Source of the DNA: Chryseosolibacter sp049791675
GTDB taxonomy: Bacteria > Bacteroidota > Bacteroidia > Cytophagales > Cyclobacteriaceae
NCBI GenBank assembly: GCA_049791675.1
Contig: JBARAD010000354.1
Coordinates: 1-64,000 of the forward strand
Reading direction: 5' to 3'
Length of the DNA: 64,000 nt
Of this stretch, positions 24,839-35,094 are shown piece by piece. The position numbers and the translations under genes were made by a program. The notes beneath the pieces were generated by a model that had not been told where the DNA came from, made no database searches, and saw only the letters and a program-made list of their open reading frames with translations. How positions within the stretch are numbered: position 1 is the stretch's first letter; every line of letters begins with the position of its first letter.

Positions 24839-26635
24839 ATGAAGTCCTTGTCTTATGCTGCAATCTTTATTTTGACACTCGCCGCATGTGCTCCACAGAA
24901 TGATAAAACTCCACGTAAAGACATGCCACAGTCTTCGAAAAAAATGGTGATCTATCAGCTGATGACCCGCCTGTTTGGGAATCTGTCGTCAGCCAATAAA
25001 AAGTACGGTACCATCGAAGAAAACGGTGTCGGAAAATTCAATGATATCAATTCCGCAGCATTAAAAGGAATAAAAGAACTTGGGGTGACACACGTCTGGT
25101 ATACGGGCATTTTAGAGCATGCAACGCTTACCGATTACACAGCGCACGGAATTCAGGCGGATGATGCCGATGTTGTGAAGGGCAGGGCTGGGTCACCTTA
25201 CGCCGTAAAAGACTATTACGATGTAAATCCCGACCTGGCAGTGAATGTTCCTGAAAGAATGCGGGAATTCGAAAACCTCGTACGGAGGACGCACGAACAC
25301 GGTTTGAAAGTCATCATTGACTTTATCCCAAATCACGTGGCGCGCGCCTACCGATCGGACGCAAAACCTCCGGGAATCACCGACCTGGGAGAGGAGGATG
25401 ATGTGAACGTGAGCTTTGATCCGCATAACAACTTCTATTACCTTCCGGGTGAATCATTTACGCCACCAGCTGACTACAAGCCTCTCGGCGCTTTACCGCA
25501 TCCTGCGAAAGACAACAAATTCCGGGAAACACCTGCGAAAGCAACCGGCAACGATGAATTCAACGCGGCGCCTGACATCCATTCGTGGTTTGAGACCGTG
25601 AAGCTTAATTATGGTGTCGATATCCGGAAGAACAGGACCACACACTTCCAGCCCATACCCAGTACGTGGTTGAAGATGCGCGATATCCTTTTATTCTGGG
25701 CGAATAAAGACATCGACGGATTTCGCTGCGACATGGCCGAGATGGTTCCGGTCGAGTTCTGGGAGTGGGTGATCCCCCAGATCAAAAGTGTTAAGCCGGA
25801 CCTGATCTTTGTCGCCGAGATCTACAATCCTTCACAATACAGAAATTACATTGCGCAGGGAAAGTTTGATTTCCTGTACGACAAAGTGCTGCTGTATGAC
25901 ACCCTTCGCCTGCTGATGGGAGGAAAGCGCAGCACCGCAGAAATCCATACGCTCCGGCAGGATATGGACGGGATTAACCAGCACATGCTGCATTTTATGG
26001 AGAACCATGATGAGCAGCGAATCGCATCTCGTTTTTTTGCCGGCAATCCCTGGAAAGGCCTGCCCGCGATGGTGATCAGCGCCACCATTGACCGCGGTCC
26101 CATCCTCATCTACTTTGGGCAGGAAGTGGGGGAACCCGCGCTGGGCACCGAGGGCTTCAGTCCGGATGACGGACGTACGAGCATATTTGATTACTGGGGG
26201 GTTCCCGAACATCAAAAATGGATGAACGACGGAAAATTTGATGGTGGTTTGCTCTCGGATGAACAAAAGCAATTGCGCAGGTCCTATGCCGAACTGCTCA
26301 CCTTTGCTTCTGAAAGCAAGGCGATCGCATCCGGCGCCTATGCGGATATAACGGCCCACAACATCAAAGCGGGAAACTTTTCATCGCTGGTTCATGCATT
26401 CGTGCGTTACCATACGGCGGAAAAGCTGCTCATCATCAACAGTTTTAATGACACCGATCAACGGATCAAAGTGCAGATACCACCTGAGGTTCTGACAGCG
26501 ATGGGGTTGGACCCGAATGCAGTTTACATCGCCCGCGATATGCTGTGGCGAGAAGTTGAAGTAGGATTTGACAACGACCATGCGTTCGAACTCAGATTGA
26601 AACCTTTCAGCAGTTTCATATTCAAGATCAAGTAA
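24839..26635 (+). CDS. GH13 alpha-amylase-family lipoprotein
   Basis: 598 residues from the ATG at 24839, which gives a lipoprotein signal ending LTLAAC. The frame is open upstream to 24692, but that part overlaps the previous gene and the terminator. GH13 motifs: VIDFIPNH (region I), GFRCDMAEM with nucleophile D298, FVAEIYNP with acid E327, and MENHDEQR with D391. It should hydrolyse or transfer alpha-glucosidic bonds at the outer membrane or periplasm. It heads the alpha-glucan cluster, 7 bases before a second GH13 gene. Exact specificity (amylase, neopullulanase, sucrose-type) is not readable. Confidence 0.92.
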   Translation: MKSLSYAAIFILTLAACAPQNDKTPRKDMPQSSKKMVIYQLMTRLFGNLSSANKKYGTIEENGVGKFNDINSAALKGIKELGVTHVWYTGILEHATLTDYTAHGIQADDADVVKGRAGSPYAVKDYYDVNPDLAVNVPERMREFENLVRRTHEHGLKVIIDFIPNHVARAYRSDAKPPGITDLGEEDDVNVSFDPHNNFYYLPGESFTPPADYKPLGALPHPAKDNKFRETPAKATGNDEFNAAPDIHSWFETVKLNYGVDIRKNRTTHFQPIPSTWLKMRDILLFWANKDIDGFRCDMAEMVPVEFWEWVIPQIKSVKPDLIFVAEIYNPSQYRNYIAQGKFDFLYDKVLLYDTLRLLMGGKRSTAEIHTLRQDMDGINQHMLHFMENHDEQRIASRFFAGNPWKGLPAMVISATIDRGPILIYFGQEVGEPALGTEGFSPDDGRTSIFDYWGVPEHQKWMNDGKFDGGLLSDEQKQLRRSYAELLTFASESKAIASGAYADITAHNIKAGNFSSLVHAFVRYHTAEKLLIINSFNDTDQRIKVQIPPEVLTAMGLDPNAVYIARDMLWREVEVGFDNDHAFELRLKPFSSFIFKIK

Positions 26636-26642
26636 CATCAGC

Positions 26643-28232
26643 ATGAAATTGAAATTCCTTTCGGGCCTCGTACTGATCTTCCTCGCCGGCTGCCTGCGGC
26701 AGGCGGATAGGAGTACAGTGAAATGGCCTCATGGCGTAAAATATGAAATTTTCGTCATGTCTTACGCGGATGGTGACGGCGACGGAAAAGGTGATTTCAA
26801 AGGCCTGACAGCAAGACTTGATGAAATAGAAGATCTCGGTGTGAACGGATTGTGGCTGATGCCGATCATGCCTTCTGATACGTACCATAAGTATCACGTC
26901 ATTGATTACAAGAACATCGATCCTGATTACGGCACAATGGATGATTTTAAAAAATTCATTGCGGAAGCCCATGCGCGTGATATCAGGGTAATTACGGATT
27001 TTGTGATCAACCATACCGGGAACAACCATCCGTGGTTTCTGGATGCTCAGCAAAGCAGGAATAGTCCCTACCGGGATTATTACGTATGGGCAGATAAAGA
27101 TTCGGTGCAGAAAGACTTATTTAAAAAAGTAAAAGCACTTGATTCCGATAACATCCGCAAGTGGCATCCGGTCAATGGCGACACCACGGCAGAACATTAC
27201 TATGGCTATTTCAACGGTCTTTGCCCGGACCTGAATCTGGACAACCCGAAGGTCCGTGATGAGATCGTTGATATCGCCAGATTCTGGCTGCAGGATGTAA
27301 AGGTCGATGGGTTCAGGATGGATGCGGCCAAGCATATCTTTCCCGACGACCGCGCCGGAGATAACCATGCTTTCTGGGTTTGGTTCAAAGACGAAATGGA
27401 AAAGATCAAGCCTGACGTTTACCTCGTAGGTGAAGTGTGGTCCGAGGCCAGGGAAGTTGCTCCTTATCTCGATGGTCTTCCGTCGCTCTTCAATTTTGAT
27501 CTTGGCTATACCATCACCGGTGTGGCCAAAGCCGGTTTGGACAGTATCGATCTCGTTGAGCAGTATAAGGAGACCCGGGATTATTACAAATCGGTCACGG
27601 ACGACTACCTCGACGCTACGTTCATCAGGAACCATGATCAAACGCGACTGCTTTCCGAATTAAAGGGTGATGCTGATAAAGCGAGAATGGCTGCAGCGCT
27701 GCTTTTGACGATGCCCGGCACACCCTATCTGTATTACGGGGAAGAGATCGGCATGCTGGGTGACAAGCTCAGCACTTATGAGGACCAGTTTGGTCCCGAC
27801 GCCTTTGTTCGTGAGCCATACGTGTGGGATACCGGTCGAGCAGATAAGATGCAAACTACCTGGGAACGGGCACGCTACAGCACTGACCAGACGGTCATTC
27901 CCTACAAGCGTCAACATCACGACAAGAAGTCCCTGTTGAATTTCTACCGCAATCTCATCGCCTTCCGGAATTCTAAAGCAGCCCTGACGTATGGTGACAT
28001 TGAGCACGCAGGTATGCATATTGAAGAGATTGTAAGCTTTAGGCGTAAACACCAAAATGAGGAATTATTGGTACTGCACAATGTCTCCGACGTAGAAGTG
28101 ACAGTGGAACTTCAGGACCATAACAGGCTATTTAAAGAAGTTACCTTTGATACGGCTGGTGGAAAAGTGGGAGTGGAAAATAATCGGGTGAGGCTTCCGG
28201 CCTATACGACCGTAATTTTAGAACAAGATTGA
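26643..28232 (+). CDS. GH13 alpha-amylase/alpha-glucosidase-family lipoprotein
   Basis: 529 residues with lipoprotein signal FLAGC. The catalytic barrel is complete: VITDFVINHTGNNHPWF, DGFRMDAAKHIFP (nucleophile Asp), YLVGEVWSEA (acid Glu) and FIRNHDQTRLL (transition-state Asp). The N-terminal DGDGDGKGDFKGL loop is a calcium site common in this subfamily. It pairs with the preceding GH13 to degrade external alpha-glucans to maltose and glucose, which the cytoplasmic enzymes here could then process. The C-terminal small beta domain is present. Confidence 0.92.
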   Translation: MKLKFLSGLVLIFLAGCLRQADRSTVKWPHGVKYEIFVMSYADGDGDGKGDFKGLTARLDEIEDLGVNGLWLMPIMPSDTYHKYHVIDYKNIDPDYGTMDDFKKFIAEAHARDIRVITDFVINHTGNNHPWFLDAQQSRNSPYRDYYVWADKDSVQKDLFKKVKALDSDNIRKWHPVNGDTTAEHYYGYFNGLCPDLNLDNPKVRDEIVDIARFWLQDVKVDGFRMDAAKHIFPDDRAGDNHAFWVWFKDEMEKIKPDVYLVGEVWSEAREVAPYLDGLPSLFNFDLGYTITGVAKAGLDSIDLVEQYKETRDYYKSVTDDYLDATFIRNHDQTRLLSELKGDADKARMAAALLLTMPGTPYLYYGEEIGMLGDKLSTYEDQFGPDAFVREPYVWDTGRADKMQTTWERARYSTDQTVIPYKRQHHDKKSLLNFYRNLIAFRNSKAALTYGDIEHAGMHIEEIVSFRRKHQNEELLVLHNVSDVEVTVELQDHNRLFKEVTFDTAGGKVGVENNRVRLPAYTTVILEQD

Positions 28233-28260
28233 GTACAGCGTTTAACCATAAATTGATTTA

Positions 28261-30210
28261 ATGAGTGAAATAAAAGGCCAGGCCCGCGTCATTATCGAGA
28301 ATGTACAGCCGCAGGTGGATGGCGGCCAATATCCCGCCAAGTTCACCACGGGAGAATTTGTGAACGTATCGGCCGATATTTTTGGAGACGGCCATGACCA
28401 TCTCAGGGCGCAGGTGCTATTCAAACATGAAACCAGGGAATCATGGTCAACGCTTGAACTAAAGCATCAGTCAAACGACACCTGGATTGCCTCCTTCCCG
28501 GTCACGGAAAAAGGTTATTATCTCTTCACGATCCGCGCATGGGTCGACCACTTCGAAACCTGGTACGACGGATTCAGAAAGAAAGCCGAAGCCGCATTAG
28601 ACGTGCACGTCGAGCTGATGGAAGGAGCGTCAATGCTGAAAAAAATAGGCAAGGGCGATCCTTATTTCCAGTCGCTCGCTGAAAGTCTTACTGACAAAAA
28701 TAATTACAGCAACGCGATTCAAAAGGTGTTGAGTCCTCCTTTTGAAAAGATCGTCCATGAACATCCCCTGATCGAGCATGAAACAAACTACGATCGGGAA
28801 TTAAGACTGATGGTGGAATGTAAGAAAGCCAACTTCAGCTCCTGGTATGAATTATTTCCGCGCTCATCTTCGCTGGATGGCAAACACGGGACTTTCAGGG
28901 ATGTGATCCGCTTGTTGCCGCGAATCGCCTCAATGGGTTTTGATGTGCTGTACCTTCCGCCGATCCATCCGATCGGAAAGGTGAACAGAAAAGGCAAGAA
29001 CAATAATGTGCGCGCGGAAGAAGGAGAACCAGGGTCTCCCTGGGCGATCGGAAGTGATGAAGGAGGACATAAATCAATTCATCCCGAACTCGGCACCATC
29101 GATGATTTCAAAAGGTTGATTTCCGAAGCAAAGAAGTCAAATATCGATATCGCGATGGACATTGCTTTTCAGTGTGCGCCCGACCATCCGTATGTGAAAG
29201 AGCATCCGCAATGGTTCAGACAGAGACCTGACGGCAGCATTCAATACGCTGAAAACCCTCCGAAAAAATATCAGGATATTTATCCGTTCAATTTTGAATC
29301 GGAAGACTGGAGAAATTTATGGGAAGAGTTGAGATCCGTTTTTGAGTATTGGATCGGGCAGGGGGTGACCATCTTCCGGGTCGATAACCCGCACACCAAA
29401 CCAATTCGGTTCTGGCAATGGGTGATCTCGGAAATCAACAAGAAACATGAGGACATCATTTTCCTGTCGGAGGCATTCACGCGTCCGAAGATCATGGCTT
29501 CACTTGCTAAAGTGGGGTTCACACAATCATACACCTACTTTACCTGGCGCGTGACAAAGGATGAGATCATGGAATACATGAACGAGCTGGTATACAGTCC
29601 TTCGCGGCATTATTTCCGTCCGAATTTCTGGCCCAATACACCCGATATCCTTCCGTTTCACCTTCAGCATCAGGGGGAAAATATCTTCATTATACGACTT
29701 GCGCTGGCGGCGACGCTGTCTTCGTCCTACGGCATGTATGGCCCCCCCTATGAATTTGTCGATAATCAACCTGTGCCCGGGAGGGAGGAGTACATGAATT
29801 CGGAAAAGTACGAGGTTAAACGACACGATTGGAAAAGGACAAACCGCATGACGGACATCATCACCATGGTGAACCGTGCGCGGAGGGAGCATCCGGCACT
29901 GCAGTCGACCTGGAATCTGCAGTTTTGTGCTATCCACGCTCATAACATGCTGGCCTATGTTAAGGCGACGCCGGACCAGTCGGATATCTTCCTCGTTGTA
30001 GTGAATCTGGATCCGAATCAAAGGCATTCAGGCTACGTACAATTGCCCAAGGAGAGGCTCGGACTAGCGGATCATATCAACGTCAAGCTCCATGATCTGA
30101 TCACTGACGAGCATTACACCTGGACACAGGACTGGAATTACGTGGAACTTGATCCGTATAAAATGCCTTTCCACTTGTTCAAACTCGAGGTTCATGAATC
30201 CTATCTGTAG
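28261..30210 (+). CDS. glgE: Alpha-1,4-glucan:maltose-1-phosphate maltosyltransferase
   Basis: 649 residues, no signal. GlgE extends alpha-1,4-glucan with maltose units from maltose 1-phosphate. Seen: an N-terminal beta domain (RVIIENVQPQVDGGQYPAKF), ELFPRSSSLDGKHGTFRDV and LPPIHPIGKVNRKGKNN, both specific to GlgE, nucleophile Asp in IFRVDNPHTKPIRFW, and acid Glu in IIFLSEAFTRPKIM. Neighbours GlgB and DUF3536 match the known GlgE gene context. Maltokinase and trehalose synthase, which supply the donor, are not in this window. Confidence 0.95.
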   Translation: MSEIKGQARVIIENVQPQVDGGQYPAKFTTGEFVNVSADIFGDGHDHLRAQVLFKHETRESWSTLELKHQSNDTWIASFPVTEKGYYLFTIRAWVDHFETWYDGFRKKAEAALDVHVELMEGASMLKKIGKGDPYFQSLAESLTDKNNYSNAIQKVLSPPFEKIVHEHPLIEHETNYDRELRLMVECKKANFSSWYELFPRSSSLDGKHGTFRDVIRLLPRIASMGFDVLYLPPIHPIGKVNRKGKNNNVRAEEGEPGSPWAIGSDEGGHKSIHPELGTIDDFKRLISEAKKSNIDIAMDIAFQCAPDHPYVKEHPQWFRQRPDGSIQYAENPPKKYQDIYPFNFESEDWRNLWEELRSVFEYWIGQGVTIFRVDNPHTKPIRFWQWVISEINKKHEDIIFLSEAFTRPKIMASLAKVGFTQSYTYFTWRVTKDEIMEYMNELVYSPSRHYFRPNFWPNTPDILPFHLQHQGENIFIIRLALAATLSSSYGMYGPPYEFVDNQPVPGREEYMNSEKYEVKRHDWKRTNRMTDIITMVNRARREHPALQSTWNLQFCAIHAHNMLAYVKATPDQSDIFLVVVNLDPNQRHSGYVQLPKERLGLADHINVKLHDLITDEHYTWTQDWNYVELDPYKMPFHLFKLEVHESYL

Positions 30211-30524
30211 CGTGCATATCCTTCGCGATAAAGCGGGTTGTCAAAGGGTGAGGAAAGCGACCTTTGACCATCCCGGCACGCCATGTCGACCACGCGCACA
30301 CGGTTTTGGACCATCACCCGAGCCCGGAACCCACAGTGTGGGAAAAATGACTTCCTGGCCGGGCATGAATCTTTCCGAAGGGGTATTGCTGAAGTGGATG
30401 CCTCCTTTTATGGGAATGCCTTCTCATGGCGTAAACCGCCGGCATGACGAAGGAGTTTGTGTCACATCATAAGATTTTTTTTTGAACTGGCCCTGGATGC
30501 CCATGGCGTAACAGAATGAATTAA
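30211..30524. other. 314-base spacer between glgE and glgB
   Basis: No recognisable gene. It contains an 8-bp inverted repeat, gtcaaagg (30240-30247) and cctttgac (30261-30268), and a small palindrome cccacagtgtggg (30330-30342). A short frame from 30149 to 30472 runs across it and ends MPSHGVNRRHD; it has no family signature and overlaps glgE, so I do not call it. Confidence 0.4.
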
Positions 30525-32492
30525 ATGGGAAAAAAAGCAAAAACCGAAGATACGTTTATCCATGACACGTTCAGTCTCTTCACAGATTACGACATCCATC
30601 TCTTCCGGTCGGGTAAGCATTTTAAGCTGTACGAAAAATTGGGCGCGCATGTCGTCACACACAAAGGGGTGGAAGGAACTTACTTCGCAGTGTGGGCACC
30701 AAATGCGAAAATAATTTCCGTGATCGGCTATTTTAATGACTGGACGAGGGGCAAACACGTACTGCAAGCCCGGTGGGACGGGTCCGGCATCTGGGAAGGA
30801 TTCTTTGGAGACATCGGGCATGGCGAAGCTTATAAGTATGCCATCGAATCCAACACAGGGGAATCGTTTGATAAATCCGACCCCTTTGCTTTCTATACCG
30901 AGGTGCCTCCCAAGACTGCCTCCATCGTCTGGTCGCCCAGGTACGATTGGAAAGACGGCGAATGGCTTCAGGAAAGAAAGGCGTTGGCCGGCAAGCCAAA
31001 ACCTTATTCTGTCTATGAAGTGCACTATGGTTCCTGGAGAAGGAATGAAGAAAACTACTCTCTTTCCTACCCGGAAATGGCCACGCAACTGGTGGAGTAT
31101 GTAAAGGACATGGGCTTTACACATGTGGAATTTTTGCCTGTCATGGAGCATCCGTTCTTCGGATCGTGGGGTTATCAGGTTACGGGATATTTTGCGCCCA
31201 CCAGCCGGTACGGTAGCCCGGAAGATTTTATGTACCTGGTCGATTCACTTCACAGGGCGGGTATCGGGGTCATTCTCGACTGGGTCCCGTCACATTTCCC
31301 GGGAGACATTTTCGGATTGTTCAAATTCGACGGCACCTATCTCTATGAGCATGAAGATCCAAGAAAAGGGTTTCATCCGGACTGGAAGAGCTACATTTTT
31401 AATTATGGAAGGAGCGAGGTTCGTTCATTCCTGATCAGCAATGCGCTCTTCTGGCTGGACCGTTACCACGCTGACGGCCTGCGCGTCGATGCTGTCGCCT
31501 CCATGCTGTACCTGGATTATTCAAGAAAGGCAGGAGAGTGGATACCCAATCAATATGGCGGCAATGAAAATATTGAAGCAATCACATTTTTGAAAGAGTT
31601 CAATGAGGTCGTATATCTGAATTTCCCGGATGCGATTACGATTGCAGAAGAATCCACATCATGGCCTGGCGTGTCACGACCTACGTATCTGGGTGGTCTG
31701 GGCTTTGGCCAAAAGTGGATGATGGGCTGGATGCATGATACACTTCACTATTTTTCGCATGATCCTGTACACCGAAAGTATCATCAGAACGAAATCACTT
31801 TCAGCATCATGTACGCCTTTACGGAGAATTTCATGTTGCCGCTTTCGCACGACGAGGTAGTTCACGGCAAAGGGTCTTTGCTGGGCCGAATGCCAGGGGA
31901 TGAATGGCAGAAATTTGCAAACCTGAGATTGTTGTTTGCTTACATGTTTACGCATCCGGGCACCAAACTTCTGTTTATGGGTGGCGAGATCGCCCAGTCC
32001 TCTGAATGGAATCATGACAAGAGCCTCGATTGGTCTTTATTGCAATATGACCTGCACAAAGGCATTCAGGAGATCGTTCGCGAGCTGAATAAACTGTATA
32101 AAACAGAAAAAGCGCTCTATCACTACGGGTTTGAGCACAAAGGGTTCCACTGGGTCGACTACGGTGACAGGGAGAACAGCGTCATGATCTACCAAAGACA
32201 GGCAGACAAGAAGGAAGATCTGATGATCGTGATCTGCAACTTCACACCGGCTGTAAGATACCTTTACCGCGTAGGTGTACCCTATCGTGGTCAATGGCGG
32301 GAAGTTTTTAACTCCGATCACCAGAAATACGGCGGCAGCGGATTACTGAACCAGGGTTTACTGAATACTTCTCCGGTGAAATTCCATGGCAGGGATTATT
32401 CCATTTCACTAAATTTGCCTCCCCTGGCAATTTCGATTCTGAAACTTGATAAAGAGATGAGCGAATTTGAGCTTCAGGACATTGGGACCTGA
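30525..32492 (+). CDS. glgB: 1,4-alpha-glucan branching enzyme
   Basis: 655 residues, GH13 with an N-terminal CBM48. It introduces alpha-1,6 branches in glycogen-like glucan. Motifs: EGTYFAVWAPNAKIISVIGYFNDW (CBM48; parts EGTYFAVWAPNAK and VIGYFNDW), VYEVHYGSWRR, FLPVMEHPFFGSWGYQVTGY (first part FLPVMEHPFFGSWGYQ), DGLRVDAVASMLYLDY (nucleophile), TIAEESTSWPGVSRP (acid) and LPLSHDEVVHGKGSLL. All are typical of GlgB. Together with GlgE it forms the branched glucan polymer. Confidence 0.97.
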   Translation: MGKKAKTEDTFIHDTFSLFTDYDIHLFRSGKHFKLYEKLGAHVVTHKGVEGTYFAVWAPNAKIISVIGYFNDWTRGKHVLQARWDGSGIWEGFFGDIGHGEAYKYAIESNTGESFDKSDPFAFYTEVPPKTASIVWSPRYDWKDGEWLQERKALAGKPKPYSVYEVHYGSWRRNEENYSLSYPEMATQLVEYVKDMGFTHVEFLPVMEHPFFGSWGYQVTGYFAPTSRYGSPEDFMYLVDSLHRAGIGVILDWVPSHFPGDIFGLFKFDGTYLYEHEDPRKGFHPDWKSYIFNYGRSEVRSFLISNALFWLDRYHADGLRVDAVASMLYLDYSRKAGEWIPNQYGGNENIEAITFLKEFNEVVYLNFPDAITIAEESTSWPGVSRPTYLGGLGFGQKWMMGWMHDTLHYFSHDPVHRKYHQNEITFSIMYAFTENFMLPLSHDEVVHGKGSLLGRMPGDEWQKFANLRLLFAYMFTHPGTKLLFMGGEIAQSSEWNHDKSLDWSLLQYDLHKGIQEIVRELNKLYKTEKALYHYGFEHKGFHWVDYGDRENSVMIYQRQADKKEDLMIVICNFTPAVRYLYRVGVPYRGQWREVFNSDHQKYGGSGLLNQGLLNTSPVKFHGRDYSISLNLPPLAISILKLDKEMSEFELQDIGT

Positions 32493-32601
32493 GCGGGCCA
32501 TGTACAGGTATATCATCATTCAGGGGTCCTGATGTGAAATTCCTTGCTGTGCTGTGAGGGCGTTGAAAGATTTAATCTATACCTGCTAAAACAAGAATCA
32601 A

Positions 32602-34992
32602 TTGGAAAAATATATTTGTATTCACGGACATTTCTATCAACCTCCCCGTGAAAATGCATGGCTGGAAGTAATTGAAGTTCAGGACTCTGCTCATCCCTAT
32701 CACGACTGGAATGAGCGGATTTCGGCAGAATGTTACGGTCCGAACACAGCCTCGCGTATCCTGAATGACACAGGCGTTATTACCAACATCATCAACAACT
32801 ATTCGAAGATCAGCTTTAATTTCGGTGCCACCCTGCTTTCCTGGATGGAGCAAAATGACCGCGAAACCTATGAGGCGATACTCGAGGCTGACAGGTTAAG
32901 CCTGGAAAACTTTGACGGTCATGGATCCGCCCTTGCCCAGGTTTACAACCACATGATCATGCCGTTGGCCACGCGTCGTGACAAAGAGACGCAGATCATC
33001 TGGGGAATCCGCGACTTCGCACATCGCTTCAACAGGCTGCCGGAAGGCATGTGGCTGGCTGAAACGGCTGTTGACATCGAAACGCTGGAACTGCTGGTTG
33101 AAAACGATATCCGGTTTACAATCCTGGCGCCCCGACAGGCCAGATCTTTTCGGGCGATCGGCGAACATGCGTGGACCTCAGCGGAGAAAGGAATTGATAC
33201 ACGCCGCCCGTATCGCTTCACCTTGCCTTCCGGAAAAAGCATCGTGTTGTTTTTCTACGATGGTCAGATTTCTCAGGGTGTTGCCTTTGACGGTCTTCTC
33301 TATGATGGAAAGAAATTCGCCGATAGCCTGATCGGCAGGCTGGATAAAGTAAGTATTGAACCGCAACTTTCACATATCGCCACGGATGGCGAAACATACG
33401 GCCATCATCACAAACATGGTGACATGGCCCTTGCGTTCTGCCTGGATCATATAGAGCGGGACACGAAGGTGAAGCTGACGAATTATGCGCAGTTCTTATC
33501 ATTGCATCCGCCTACGCATGAAGTGATGGTCCATGAAAACAGTTCATGGAGCTGTGCGCATGGCGTGGAGCGGTGGCGCAACGATTGCGGATGTAACACG
33601 GGGGGGAAACCACTCTGGAATCAGCGCTGGAGGAAACCATTGCGGGAGACCCTGGACTGGCTGCGCGGAGAACTGGAAAAAATATTTCAGCAGGAAGGCA
33701 CGGCGATGATCAAAGACATCTGGCTTGCGCGCAACCAATACATCAATGTGATTTTGCGCCGCAATGACGAGACCATCCGAAAATATTTACGCGACCATTG
33801 CAGTCAGTCCGTCGATCCGCCGCAGGTCTTGCGCCTGATGGAAGTCGAGCGAAATGCCATGCTGATGTACACCAGTTGCGGCTGGTTTTTTGATGAGGTC
33901 TCAGGTATTGAAACAACACAGATCATGCAATACGCCTGTCGGGCGATGCAGCTGGTGAGTCAGATCAGCGAAGTAAATCTTGAGCTGGAATTCCGGAAAC
34001 GTCTTGAAAGTATTCCGAGCAACGTACCAGCGCTCGCGAATGCATCGAATATCTACACGAAATTCGTGTTGCCATCGAAAATCAACCTGCAACGGGTTGG
34101 GATGCACTATGCTGTAGCCTCGATCTTTGAAGAGGATATGGAATCATTTCCGGTGTTCAATTACACGACGTCGAATGAGATCTTTATCCGCAAGGAGGCG
34201 GGTGAACAGAAGCTGGTGCTGGGCGTGACAAAAGTGAGGTCGAATGTAACCCGCTCTGAAAAGAAATTCGCATTTGCAGTAATATACATGGGGAAGCATA
34301 ACATTATTGGCAACATTTCCCTCGACATGGAGGAAGAGCGTTTTGCAAGTATGCAGGCCAGGATGATTGCTGCCTTTGAAGAAGCAAGACTGGGCGATGT
34401 CATCGGATTGATGCAGACTTATTTCGGACCTGAGAAGTATACCATATGGCAATTGTTTCAGGACGAGAAACGGAAGGTCTTTAACTTCATTACCTACCAG
34501 AGCATGCTCGATCTGGAGGACTCATTGCGACGCATCTATAACCGTGACTATCCGCTTGTCATGGCACTGGCAAACAACGGAATTCCTATCCCGAATGCCT
34601 ACAAAACTTCTTTTGAATACATTCTGAATGCAGATCTTCTGAAAGCGTTTCAAACGGAAAAAATCAATATTCGTCTGATCGAGCGGGTGATCTCAGAACT
34701 CGATCAGTGGGACCTGCGTATAGAAGATCCCGGAAAAGTAGAACACCTTGCCGGCGAAAGTATTTTTAAAGAATTGAAACGGATTGCCGCGGAAAGAGAA
34801 AGCCTGAAGCGGATTGAAAAACTGAACAGATTGTTCCCGCTCATGGTACGTTTCAATCTTCGTCCTAACCTGTATAAAAGCCAGAACCTGTACTTCCAGA
34901 TTTCACGCGACAACATCGACAACGAGATCCGCTCGCCCGAGTGGTTAAAACAATTTACGCAATTAGGAACAAACATGGGTGTGAAGGTCTGA
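32602..34992 (+). CDS. GH57-type DUF3536 alpha-glucan-related protein
   Basis: 796 residues from a TTG start at 32602; no ATG lies near the conserved N-terminus KYICIHGHFYQPPRENAW. This HGHFYQP motif and HIATDGETYGHHHKHG are typical of the GH57/DUF3536 group that accompanies GlgE and GlgB in many genomes. The likely activity is an alpha-glucan hydrolase or transferase, but no member that I can name has been assigned a defined reaction. Cytoplasmic. It ends the cluster, and its stop lies in a hairpin. Confidence 0.85.
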   Translation: MEKYICIHGHFYQPPRENAWLEVIEVQDSAHPYHDWNERISAECYGPNTASRILNDTGVITNIINNYSKISFNFGATLLSWMEQNDRETYEAILEADRLSLENFDGHGSALAQVYNHMIMPLATRRDKETQIIWGIRDFAHRFNRLPEGMWLAETAVDIETLELLVENDIRFTILAPRQARSFRAIGEHAWTSAEKGIDTRRPYRFTLPSGKSIVLFFYDGQISQGVAFDGLLYDGKKFADSLIGRLDKVSIEPQLSHIATDGETYGHHHKHGDMALAFCLDHIERDTKVKLTNYAQFLSLHPPTHEVMVHENSSWSCAHGVERWRNDCGCNTGGKPLWNQRWRKPLRETLDWLRGELEKIFQQEGTAMIKDIWLARNQYINVILRRNDETIRKYLRDHCSQSVDPPQVLRLMEVERNAMLMYTSCGWFFDEVSGIETTQIMQYACRAMQLVSQISEVNLELEFRKRLESIPSNVPALANASNIYTKFVLPSKINLQRVGMHYAVASIFEEDMESFPVFNYTTSNEIFIRKEAGEQKLVLGVTKVRSNVTRSEKKFAFAVIYMGKHNIIGNISLDMEEERFASMQARMIAAFEEARLGDVIGLMQTYFGPEKYTIWQLFQDEKRKVFNFITYQSMLDLEDSLRRIYNRDYPLVMALANNGIPIPNAYKTSFEYILNADLLKAFQTEKINIRLIERVISELDQWDLRIEDPGKVEHLAGESIFKELKRIAAERESLKRIEKLNRLFPLMVRFNLRPNLYKSQNLYFQISRDNIDNEIRSPEWLKQFTQLGTNMGVKV

Positions 34993-35047
34993 TCCTTCAC
35001 ACCTGTTTTGACTATCAGGCGCCAGCTCCTTCCTGGCGCCCTGATTT
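34981..35047 (+). terminator. Two consecutive hairpins ending the alpha-glucan cluster
   Basis: gtgaagg (34981-34987) pairs with ccttcac (34994-35000) across the stop codon. A second, stronger hairpin joins atcaggcgccag (35014-35025) with ctggcgccctgat (35033-35045; one bulged c) and is followed by a T-rich stretch. Both lie inside the in-frame upstream extension of the next gene, which supports a start at 35095 for that gene. Confidence 0.7.
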
Positions 35048-35094
35048 ATATGGGCGGAATGGCGGAATCGAAAAGAAAAAGTAATTTCATCACG

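Noticed and set aside
30149..30472. Small gene between glgE and glgB
   Set aside because: Overlaps the glgE end, has no recognisable family or start context; described as spacer instead.
35008..35094. Longer N-terminus for the first amidohydrolase
   Set aside because: The extension runs through a terminator hairpin and precedes the Tat signal, which is normally at the very start.
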